Source of the DNA: Chrysochromulina tobinii | Taxonomy: Eukaryota > Haptophyta > Prymnesiales > Chrysochromulinaceae | NCBI GenBank assembly: GCA_001275005.1 | Contig: JWZX01002910.1 | Span: 1-35,609, forward strand | DNA length: 35,609 nucleotides | Reading direction: 5' to 3' | In this document: in pieces, positions 1 to 7,069 of the stretch | Position numbering within the stretch: the first letter of the stretch is position 1 | Layout of the letters: each line of letters opens with the position of its first letter | Notes under the pieces: generated by a model | Told to the model about the DNA's origin: nothing | Databases searched by the model: none | Seen by the model: the letters and a program-made list of their open reading frames with translations, nothing else | Position numbers and translations under genes: made by a program

Positions 1-333
1 CGAGCACAAACCGCGTGATTGCGAGGAAGTGGAAGACGGTCTTGGGTGACGATGAGTCGAGGGGGACAGCGAAGGCCGAGATGAGCGCGCCGAAGATGGA
101 GATGGCCATCGTAAGCTGCAGCGCGCGAGAGCGGCCGAGGCAGTCGCCGATGTACCCAAACGTCAGCTGCCCAAAGATGGCACCGACCAGGCACGCCGTC
201 GCGGCCAGGTCTACGTCATCCTTGCACCCACTGGGACCGCCGCAGTACTGGTTCTCGATGATCACCTGCACGATCGAGATCACGGAAAGGTTGTATGAGG
301 TGGACAGCATGGACACAGCGGCGATGATGACAG
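1..333. repeat. Segmental duplicate of 6519-6851
   Basis: Bases 1-333 align without gaps to 6519-6851 at a constant offset of 6518. I count about ten mismatches by eye, mostly near the right end. Similarity stops abruptly at about 333, except for a short LPRS-coding stretch further upstream. Both copies are in the same orientation and encode the same transporter segment. The left end of the duplicate lies outside the window. Confidence 0.9.
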
Positions 334-733
334 ATCGTGGAAGCCGTGCGAGCTTGACATCCCGGTCACGGTCGCGCACGGGCGCGGGGAGGATCTCTTG
401 CCGCACGAAGGAGAAGTTGTCGTCCAAATAGAGCATCTGATCCTCGTTCTCCCGGTCACGGTCGAGCACGGGCGAGAGGAAGATCTGCGTCGAGAAGGAG
501 CCGTTGCCGTCAATATCGAGGATCTGATCCTCGCTGGACGACACGCTTCCGTCCTGGTTCAGGTCGACCAGCTCGCTCTTCTCGACCTTGCCATCCTTAT
601 CTTCCTGGATTTCCACCACGGCTGACTCATCGTGCGAGACACGGCCATCCTGGCTCACATCGAGCGCTTCCTTTATGGTGATGACATCGTGGCCATCGTG
701 GTCTATGATCTCGGTCAAGGTGCTGCTGCTCAT
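1..733 (-). CDS. Ca-binding-loop / PHT1-like phosphate transporter fusion, partial (3' part beyond the left edge)
   Basis: The frame is open from an ATG at 733 to the window edge (244 codons). Residues about 1-135 are soluble, acidic and rich in DxDxDG-type calcium loops: DHDGHDVITIKE near 11-22, DVSQDGRVSHDE near 26-37, then DKDGKVEKSE, DLNQDGSVSSSE and DIDGNGSF. Residues from about 140 are the first transmembrane part of a PHT1-type proton/phosphate symporter of the major facilitator superfamily, with GCKDDVDLAATACLVGAIFG and GYIGDCLGRSRALQL. The membrane part is about 97% identical in DNA to the complete transporter at 5428-6870; the N-terminal part has no counterpart there beyond an LPRS motif. 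A role in phosphate uptake with calcium sensing is inferred, not shown. The loops resemble EF-hand or dockerin-type loops, and helices around them are not obvious. Confidence 0.8.
   Translation of the reverse strand, partial: MSSSTLTEIIDHDGHDVITIKEALDVSQDGRVSHDESAVVEIQEDKDGKVEKSELVDLNQDGSVSSSEDQILDIDGNGSFSTQIFLSPVLDRDRENEDQMLYLDDNFSFVRQEILPAPVRDRDRDVKLARLPRSVIIAAVSMLSTSYNLSVISIVQVIIENQYCGGPSGCKDDVDLAATACLVGAIFGQLTFGYIGDCLGRSRALQLTMAISIFGALISAFAVPLDSSSPKTVFHFLAITRFVL
358..533 (-). repeat. Two-copy ~87-bp tandem duplication inside the Ca-loop region
   Basis: Two adjacent copies (about 358-445 and 449-533) share tcccggtcacggtcg at one end and gcatctgatcctcg or gaggatctgatcctcg at the other. They encode two related blocks of about 29 residues, each of the form EDQxL-x-x-D-x-N-x-SF-x-x-Q followed by PVxDRDR. 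The left copy has lost one acidic ligand (DDNFSF instead of DIDGNGSF). This shows that the loop array grew by in-frame duplication. Confidence 0.75.
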
Positions 734-1410
734 CGGAACGCGCTGAACCGTCATGCAGACACGCACTCCGAAATATGAGGACGCGACCTGGGCGTCTGGT
801 GTCTCAGGATTATCAAGAATCGCGCCAAGAATAGCGCACACCTATTAAACGAATCGGCAAATTGGTACTCTTGATGTAATTGACTAAACAAATAGAGCGG
901 CGTCTTTAAAAATATCAAAATGATAATAATGCATCCTAATAAACACCGAAATAAACTCAAATGCGAATCGGGAATCGTGACGTTTGACCAAACAAATTGA
1001 GCGGAACCGCTAAAATGTAAAAAAAGTTCAAAACGGCTTTACTTATGTGACAGGTGAGAGGTGAGACCAGTCACCAGACTCGGGGTAAGAGGCTTAGACT
1101 CTGTCCGACTCTGATGGAGATGCACAGGCAGGGGCCCGCAAGTGTTTATCATGGGGGTACCTTCTTTATAAGACCACCACAGATTGCCTCCTCCTCGTTC
1201 AAACCGTCTAACGCATGCTCAGGATCAGTGGCATCTACTCAGACTCACACTCCCGGAATCAATCCACCCGAGCGCACCACTAAGAGAGGTAGCAACACGA
1301 GAGAGTTCGGCAGCCAGTAGCAGGTTTGGACATATGAATGGGTGATCCACTGGCCACTGGCGTCTCCTCGGCGCGCCCCTGTTAGGGAGACGCGCGTCGG
1401 CGGAGAATCG
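734..1410. other. Intergenic, partly AT-rich
   Basis: No convincing gene is present. About 835-1035 is much richer in A+T than the rest of the window. It lies upstream of the transporter ATG at 733 and downstream of the cyclase gene, so promoter or 5'-UTR content for the former is likely. It contains an imperfect 20-bp direct repeat (881-900 and 985-1004, 18 of 20 identical), each preceded by cgaatcgg. Confidence 0.5.
881..1004. repeat. Imperfect direct repeat pair
   Basis: tgactaaacaaatagagcgg (881-900) and tgaccaaacaaattgagcgg (985-1004) differ at two positions. The motif cgaatcgg occurs upstream of each (850-857, 965-972). The spacing is about 104 bp. The pair lies in the AT-rich block upstream of the partial transporter, so it could be a regulatory repeat or a remnant of a local duplication. 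Confidence 0.6.
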
Positions 1411-2658
1411 TCAATTGAGAATAGTGGCCCCTTCGTCCTCGCTAGTGTTTATTGCTGGTGTGGGCCTGTCGGCGCCCAGCGTCGCGCCCACGCCCTCGCA
1501 CTCAATGATCCGATGAGCGGTCCCTTGGACGAGCTCGCCCACACGGAACGTGGCGCCCGTCATCTTCGCCGCAAAGTGGATGGCCGTCTCGAGGTGCTGC
1601 GAGGTCACCGACACAGGCGCCGCTAGGCGCGAGCATCCGTGGGCGAGGGCCATGTACACGATGAGCTGATCGCACGTGTGCTCACACGCACACGCGCCGC
1701 TCGCGAGCAGCTCCTCAAGCTCCCCGAGCATCGCACGCGCCTCGTTCTCGATCCTTCCCCCGTCGACGATCCGCGCCGTGCTGAGCAGCCGGTTCGCGCT
1801 CAGCACGGCGCCCGACTCCGTGGTCGCGACAAGCTGAACGCTCAGCTGCACTTGAGGCCCGGGCTTCCTCTGGCTGACAGGACGCGCCGACGCCGACCCA
1901 CCGCCGCTGCCGGCACCGGCTGACAGCAGCTCCATCTCGAAAGAGATGCAAGCACCTTCAAAAGCCGGTGACGCTTGGAGAAGCCGCTCAACGCACGTGC
2001 GCATCGCCGCCGCAGCGTCGGCGCCCCCCGTCGAGGCCGCCACGAAGACGTGCACGGTGCGCAGCGCGCCACGGCGCGTCAGGTCGATGGGGCAAAGCGT
2101 ACGCTCGAGGAGCCTCGCTCGCACGCGCAGCTCGCCAAGCTCAGGCACGAAGGCGCGCCGCTCGAGGCGAAGCTCCAAGCACACCCCCATACGCTCGAGC
2201 AGCGGCGCGAGGACGAGCGCTGTATGAGCCACGGGCGGTGCGAAGCTCCCGTCGGTGGCGCCGATGAGGACGAGCTCAGTAGAGCCTCCCGTGCAGAAGA
2301 GCAAGGCCGGCAACGCCGCTTGCAGCATCAGCGTAGTCGCTCCCGAAGTACTCGACTCCGCAGTCAGCACCGCTGGCAGCGGCGAGGCTGCCCTCTCTTC
2401 CACAGAGCAAGGCCGAGCCACCACCTCTTGCGACCGCAGCTCGTCGCCGGAGAGCGATCGGCTGCTGAGCGTGGCGCAAAGCCGGGCACCCGCGAGGTGC
2501 TGGTTGGCGAGGCCGGGCTTGGAGCGGCCGGCTCGAATGGAGTGAATGCGGATGGGCAGCTCGGAGAGAAAGGAGAGGGAGAGCACGCTGCGGATAACTT
2601 GACCGCCGCCCTCGAGCGTCGCACCATCGATCGTGATCTCGGACGGCAACGACGCCAT
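1411..2658 (-). CDS. RTCA: RNA 3'-terminal phosphate cyclase (RtcA type)
   Basis: The 415-residue product matches the RTC family, which uses ATP to convert an RNA 3'-phosphate to a 2',3'-cyclic phosphate through an AMP-histidine intermediate. Family landmarks are the N-terminal GGGQVIR (17-23), RAGRSKPGL (42-50), GATDGSFAPP (133-142) and, near the C-terminus, EHTCDQLIVYMALAHG from residue 326. The His at 327 sits where the adenylated histidine of RtcA lies, which favours an active cyclase over the ribosome-biogenesis paralogue RCL1, which lacks it. The length is slightly above the human enzyme because of Gly/Ser- and Ala-rich loops (about 240-255). The ATG at 2658 directly precedes the conserved domain. 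It is expected in the nucleus or cytosol, in RNA repair or processing. No intron is seen. Confidence 0.9.
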   Translation of the reverse strand: MASLPSEITIDGATLEGGGQVIRSVLSLSFLSELPIRIHSIRAGRSKPGLANQHLAGARLCATLSSRSLSGDELRSQEVVARPCSVEERAASPLPAVLTAESSTSGATTLMLQAALPALLFCTGGSTELVLIGATDGSFAPPVAHTALVLAPLLERMGVCLELRLERRAFVPELGELRVRARLLERTLCPIDLTRRGALRTVHVFVAASTGGADAAAAMRTCVERLLQASPAFEGACISFEMELLSAGAGSGGGSASARPVSQRKPGPQVQLSVQLVATTESGAVLSANRLLSTARIVDGGRIENEARAMLGELEELLASGACACEHTCDQLIVYMALAHGCSRLAAPVSVTSQHLETAIHFAAKMTGATFRVGELVQGTAHRIIECEGVGATLGADRPTPAINTSEDEGATILN

Positions 2659-3118
2659 CGTTGACCAAACTTATTGACTTGTCGCGAGTTCCTGCAGTAC
2701 GAATACTTCCAACTGTGAGAAAGGCTGCGTAACGGCGTTCAGTCAGTTCGGTCGCGTTCGGTCAGCGTTCGGTCAGTCGGTGAGACCGGAAAACGAAGTC
2801 GTCGCCGGTCGCCGGCGCCATGTGGCGCTCGCAATTGCCGTGCAGTCGAGCGCGCTCAAGGTGCGGCTGGAGCAGAAGGCCGTCGCGCGACCGCACAGAA
2901 TTCCTATCAGGTGATTGCATGCGCCGGATTTCACGTGCAGGAAGGGATCAATGCTTTCGGCGGTTTCAGAATTCACATGTATTCACTTTGCTTTTCCCAC
3001 AAGCACGATTGCGCGCCGCCGATGCCGTGTGTGCACAAGAGTAGTAAAGCTGGTGCCGACGGTTCGCGCGTCGGCGGCTGTGGCGCGATCGTACCGGTAC
3101 TGTACGGCTCTGAGTGCG
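2659..3118. other. Divergent intergenic region between the cyclase and SET/MYND genes
   Basis: This 460-bp region separates two divergently transcribed genes and probably holds both promoters. Around 2744-2790 there is a short irregular repeat of gttcggtcag-like units. The plus-strand frame of the SET/MYND gene stays open back to about 2915, with an ATG at 2951, so part of this interval may be translated. I see no other gene. Confidence 0.45.
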
Positions 3119-4777
3119 ATGGCCACAGATGTGCCGCTTGAATTTGAGAGTCTGCTGGCTTGGCGGCGCGACGCGTCTACAGGGAGGAGCCTTTGGTATT
3201 TTCTGGAGCTCAATAAAGGCGAGTCGCACGAGGGTCGACCCATCGAGGGTTGGCCGCTGCTGCTGCTCGAGCATCCTGTGCGTGGCAGATACGTTGTTGC
3301 GGCGCGGGACCTCGGCGTGGGCGAGCTTGTGTGTGCCGAGGAACCATTTGTTCACACGGTGCACGACGATCTGCAGAGCACCGTCTGCCACCATTGCTTC
3401 AGCTTGCTGCCAAGCGAGGCCTCTGCACAAGTGGAGACCTGCCGCGCATGCAACCAGGTACGGTACTGCTCAGCAACGTGCGCACGTGATGGGGCGGCGG
3501 TGCACGCCGCCGAATGTGACGTGCTGCACGCCATCGCCAAGAGCGGCAACCCTGCGCTCCAGAAGGGAGTGCGCGGGCTGCGTCTCTTCGTGCGCCTCGT
3601 GCACCGCGCCGCGGCCGACCCACGGGCGTTTGCCGACGTGGAGGCGCTGGTCGAGCACTACACGGACGCACCGCCCGAGCGCCGGCGCATGCTCGAGGGC
3701 ATCGCCACGCAGGTCAATAAGATCGTGCCACCGCACGTGAGGATGCCGCTCGACCGCCTTGCGAAGGCAGTGAGCCGCGTGCACACCAACTCGCACGCGA
3801 TCGCAGACATGGCGGGCTTGCAGTACGGCAGCGGCCTGTACGCCAAGGTGGGCAGCTACTTCAACCACAGCTGCGCGCCCTCGGCCGTCTCCTCCTTCCG
3901 AGGACGCACTTGGCGACTCCATACGATCCGTCCAGTACGGCGCGGCGACGAGGTCACCATCGCATACACAGAGCTGTATGCCAGCCGTGACGAGAGGCAG
4001 GCCTCGCTGAGCGCGCAGAAGGGCTTCAAGTGCGCCTGCGCGCGCTGCGTGGCGCCGCCGGCACGCGATCTCGTACTCGATGGGTGGCGATGCACCACGC
4101 CTGGGTGTGAGGGTGTCTTGGGTGCGGCGCAGACGTCGTGCACGCGCTGCCACACGGCACACGCGCTGCCACCCGCCGCGCGTGCCTCCATCGAGCAACG
4201 ATGGGTCGCCAGCATCGACGAGGGGGCCGCTGGGCTCCATGGTGGCCGTGGAGGCGCGAGCGTCGTCTCGAGCGGCTCTGCGACGAGCGCCGTGGCGAGC
4301 ACGGCGGCCGTCCGGGCGAAGGAGGTCATAGCATGCGAAGCAGCGATGCGCGCAGCGGAGAAGGTCCTTTCGCAGAGTGAAGCTAAGCTGCACCCGCATC
4401 ACGCGCTGCGCAATAAGGCACGCCGGCTCAAGGTGTACGCCCTGCCGCCCGACAAGACCCCTGCGGACCTCGTGCGCGCGCTTGAAGACTGTCTCCCTGG
4501 GCTGAGGGCGCACCTGCCGCACGGCCACCCAGAGACGGCGTTCTTCGAGCATTGGCTCGCGCACGCTCTCTGCGACGACGCGGCGTCGTATCCCGCGGGC
4601 AGCTCCGCACGAGAACGCCTCCGGCAGCAGGCATGCCACGCGGCCAATGCTGCCTTGGAGGGATTGACGATCTCGTATGGCGCAGATCACCCGTTCGTGC
4701 ACACATGGCGCGCGAGCGATGCGGAGCGTGATAGGGCGCTCGCCATGGCGCACGAGCGATGCGGAGCGTCCATATAG
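3119..4777 (+). CDS. SMYD-like SET and MYND domain protein (putative lysine methyltransferase)
   Basis: The product is 552 residues from the ATG at 3119, which has a good context (gcgATGG). A MYND zinc finger (about 90-133) shows CHHC, then CRAC, YCSATC and a final H-x3-C. The end of the SET domain carries YFNHSCAPSA (from about 247) and GDEVTIAYTE, followed by the cysteine cluster FKCACARC (post-SET) and a second CxxxxC...CxxC pair. The C-terminal half contains LHPHHALRNKARRL, like the TPR-like C-terminal domain of SMYD proteins. Together this is the split-SET SMYD arrangement, so S-adenosylmethionine-dependent lysine methylation of histones or other proteins is the family role; the substrate cannot be read from sequence. 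The frame is open upstream to an ATG at 2951, but that extension looks non-conserved. Confidence 0.85.
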   Translation: MATDVPLEFESLLAWRRDASTGRSLWYFLELNKGESHEGRPIEGWPLLLLEHPVRGRYVVAARDLGVGELVCAEEPFVHTVHDDLQSTVCHHCFSLLPSEASAQVETCRACNQVRYCSATCARDGAAVHAAECDVLHAIAKSGNPALQKGVRGLRLFVRLVHRAAADPRAFADVEALVEHYTDAPPERRRMLEGIATQVNKIVPPHVRMPLDRLAKAVSRVHTNSHAIADMAGLQYGSGLYAKVGSYFNHSCAPSAVSSFRGRTWRLHTIRPVRRGDEVTIAYTELYASRDERQASLSAQKGFKCACARCVAPPARDLVLDGWRCTTPGCEGVLGAAQTSCTRCHTAHALPPAARASIEQRWVASIDEGAAGLHGGRGGASVVSSGSATSAVASTAAVRAKEVIACEAAMRAAEKVLSQSEAKLHPHHALRNKARRLKVYALPPDKTPADLVRALEDCLPGLRAHLPHGHPETAFFEHWLAHALCDDAASYPAGSSARERLRQQACHAANAALEGLTISYGADHPFVHTWRASDAERDRALAMAHERCGASI

Positions 4778-5427
4778 GGCGCTCGCCGGTTGAGGCGCGT
4801 CAGGCGTGGCCCGGCAGCCCTTAAGGCCGCCCGCGTGGTAGGCGTTAATGTGGGGTCTGCACGGTCTGGCACTGGCTGATGCTGGTCCTGGTGCGGGAAC
4901 GTGCGTCACGTAGCGGGAACATCATGGGGACGTGCTCTCTGTTTTCTCGAAAATCAAATTAGGGGAAGGTAGACCGGCCATGAGATCGGCTGGGCACACG
5001 GCGTGGACGCCGAATCCGAACCCTCGGTGATTCGCACCACTCCACACGAACCGAATCGTCGCGCTCTTGCCACTTGCGGTTTCGGCCGCCGTGCTAAGCA
5101 CATCAAACGTCACTCTCCATCACTCCACCGGCACCGGCACCGGTGAAACCTTCGGCCATTGGCATAGATGGCATTGTCGGCGTCGGACTCGGCGGGAGCG
5201 CCCGTGGCGTTGCGCGCGCCACTCATCACGGCACTCCATCAGGCTACTATCGCGTCGCCTCTCGCGGCGCCGCGTCCGAGAGATGACTATCAAAGCACCC
5301 CAACGCTCGCCGCCCCAACGCGCGCCACCGCTGCCGCCCGTTGCACGCGCAGCCCTTCGGAGTGCCTGCTCTGCTCGGCTGTGAATTCACACCTCATTCA
5401 CACCTCGGAGTCCCTGATCTGCTCGGC
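4778..5427. other. Convergent intergenic region
   Basis: This is the 3' flank of two converging genes. It is mostly unstructured, with a short accggc run at about 5130-5145. On the minus strand, 4922-5113 encodes about 63 residues (GKSATIRFVWSGANHRG and following) with normal-looking composition but no ATG and a stop just upstream. It could be an exon remnant. I cannot support it as a gene. Confidence 0.35.
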
Positions 5428-6870
5428 TCACTCGATGGCGGTGCTCAGCAGCGGCCGCGTCTGAGAGGCGCCTTCCATTCCGCTCCTCCGACGGTCCTCG
5501 ACGAAGGCGAGGGTGAGCAAGAGGCCGGCCAGCGAGACGGCCGCACACGCGAGCATCGTATGAGGGAGCCCGTACTCCTCGTTGAACGGCGTGAAGAAGT
5601 AGGAGCCGAGAGCGGCCCCAGCCTTCCCACTGGCTGCTGAGAAGCCGTTGAGAGTGGTGCGCACCTCGGGTGGGAAGGTCTCCGAAGGCAAAATGAACGT
5701 GGTCGAGTTGGGCCCAAAGTTGGAGAAGAAGAAGGTGAGCCCGTACAGCACGAGCAGCAGCGCCGCCAGGTTGCGCTTCTGCATCTCGTCGAACCAAATC
5801 CCCAGGATGCCGAAGAGGACGGTCATGAAGAAGAATCCCTGGAGCTGGATGTTGCGACGTCCTAGGGAGTCCATGAAGCACACGGAGACGTAGTAGCCGG
5901 GGAGCGCGATGCACGCGATCATGATCATCTGCAGCGCGCGGTTGTGCGACAGATCGCCCTCGATGGGCTCGAAATGAGAGGGCGCGCTCTTGTTATGCGC
6001 CACGTTGAAGATGCTGGCGAGCACGGGTGCCTGGAAGAGCTGGTTGCCATAAAAGGTGATGTCGAAGAGGAACCAGCCGCCCGCGCACCCGAGGATCTTG
6101 CCCCAGTAGCGGGGCGACGCGAGCGCCTGCATCAGCGTCATCTTTTGCGGTGCTCCCGCCATGCGTGCGGTGCTCGAGCCATCCGACACGACCGCGTTGA
6201 CCTCCACCGCGCCGTCCGTCGCGGCTGCCTTGGCGGCCTCGCGTGTCTCGGCGGCCTTGTACGGGGCGAGCAGGATGCCGGGGATGCCGCCCAGACCGAG
6301 CATCAGGCGCCACGAGAGCCCCAGGTCGTCCGGACTGTCGGGGTTGCCGTTGCCGTTGGGCAGCTGCACGAGGGCGAGCGCGATGATGGGGACGAGTAGG
6401 TTCGCGACGCCCTGCATGCTGAAGACGATGGAGACGGTGCGCCCGCGCGACGTGGAGGAGCCGGCGGACTCGCTCGCGATCGTCGCGGACAGCGGGTAGA
6501 CGCCGCCCACGCCCACGCCGAGCACAAACCGCGTGATTGCGAGGAAGTGGAAGACGGTCTTGGGTGACGATGAGTCGAGGGGGACAGCGAAGGCCGAGAT
6601 GAGCGCACCGAAGATGGAGATGGCCATCGTAAGCTGCAGCGCGCGAGAGCGGCCGAGGCAGTCGCCGACGTACCCAAACGTCAGCTGCCCAAAGATGGCA
6701 CCGACCAGGCACGCCGTCGCGGCCAGGTCAGCGTCATCCTTGCACCCCTTGGGACCGCCGCAGTACTGGTTCTCGATGATCACCTGCACGATCGAGATCA
6801 CGGAAAGGTTGTATGCGGTGGATAGGTTGGACACAGCGGCGATGATGACGTTGCGCACGTTGCCCTTCAT
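5428..6870 (-). CDS. PHT1-like inorganic phosphate transporter
   Basis: The product is a 480-residue major facilitator superfamily protein with about twelve hydrophobic segments. PHT1/PHO84-type marks are GYVGDCLGRSRALQL, the family signature region GVGVGGVYPLSATIASES followed by FSMQGVANLL, WRLMLGLGGIPG, GGWFLFDITFYGNQLFQ in the second half, and FFFSNFGPNSTTFILPSE with TLNGFSAASGKAGAALGS near the end. The central cytoplasmic loop (about 215-270) is Ala/Glu-rich. The expected role is proton-coupled phosphate import at the plasma membrane. The ATG at 6870 (MKGNVRN) is the only one near the start of the domain; the frame is open to 6942 without another ATG. The gene is head-to-head with the transporter at 7070 and nearly identical over 333 bp to the partial gene at the left edge. 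Confidence 0.9.
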   Translation of the reverse strand: MKGNVRNVIIAAVSNLSTAYNLSVISIVQVIIENQYCGGPKGCKDDADLAATACLVGAIFGQLTFGYVGDCLGRSRALQLTMAISIFGALISAFAVPLDSSSPKTVFHFLAITRFVLGVGVGGVYPLSATIASESAGSSTSRGRTVSIVFSMQGVANLLVPIIALALVQLPNGNGNPDSPDDLGLSWRLMLGLGGIPGILLAPYKAAETREAAKAAATDGAVEVNAVVSDGSSTARMAGAPQKMTLMQALASPRYWGKILGCAGGWFLFDITFYGNQLFQAPVLASIFNVAHNKSAPSHFEPIEGDLSHNRALQMIMIACIALPGYYVSVCFMDSLGRRNIQLQGFFFMTVLFGILGIWFDEMQKRNLAALLLVLYGLTFFFSNFGPNSTTFILPSETFPPEVRTTLNGFSAASGKAGAALGSYFFTPFNEEYGLPHTMLACAAVSLAGLLLTLAFVEDRRRSGMEGASQTRPLLSTAIE

Positions 6871-7069
6871 ATCGTTTCGTGAGCGCGGAAGCCCCGAGCC
6901 CCGCAGAAAATGTCCACAAGTGTTCGAATTCACAGCCAATGTTTATAATTCGACACCACACACGTGAACAGCCATTCACGGAACTCTGATTGCGAGGGAG
7001 GCGAAAAGAGAACTTGAGGGCTTTTCTAATTTTGTTTAGTGCTAAATTTGGTCGCCCGTCGGCGCAATC
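6871..7069. promoter_or_regulatory. Shared divergent promoter of two phosphate transporters
   Basis: Only 199 bp separate the two ATGs, and the stretch is AT-richer than its surroundings. It contains a perfect CACGTG palindrome (6961-6966), the core of E-box/G-box elements; in yeast the phosphate regulator Pho4 binds this core upstream of phosphate genes. It also holds a 27-bp segment (6931-6957) shared with 20480-20506. Co-regulation by phosphate is an inference from gene order plus this motif; a 6-mer alone is weak evidence. Confidence 0.45.

Noticed and set aside
751-960. Small hydrophobic minus-strand frame in the AT-rich block
   Set aside because: Leu/Ile/Phe content follows from local AT richness; no ATG context or homology supports a gene.
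2915-3118. N-terminal extension of the SET/MYND protein
   Set aside because: The 5' end of the frame is not an ATG; the ATG at 2951 gives a Cys/Arg-rich leader without conservation, whereas the ATG at 3119 has a good context and begins the domain region.
3470-4909. 479-codon open frame antisense to the SET/MYND gene
   Set aside because: Opposite strand carries an unmistakable MYND/SET protein; the antisense frame is Arg-rich and is a by-product of high GC.
4922-5113. Short minus-strand frame with protein-like composition
   Set aside because: No ATG, stop just upstream, only about 63 residues and no recognised family; noted only as a possible exon remnant.
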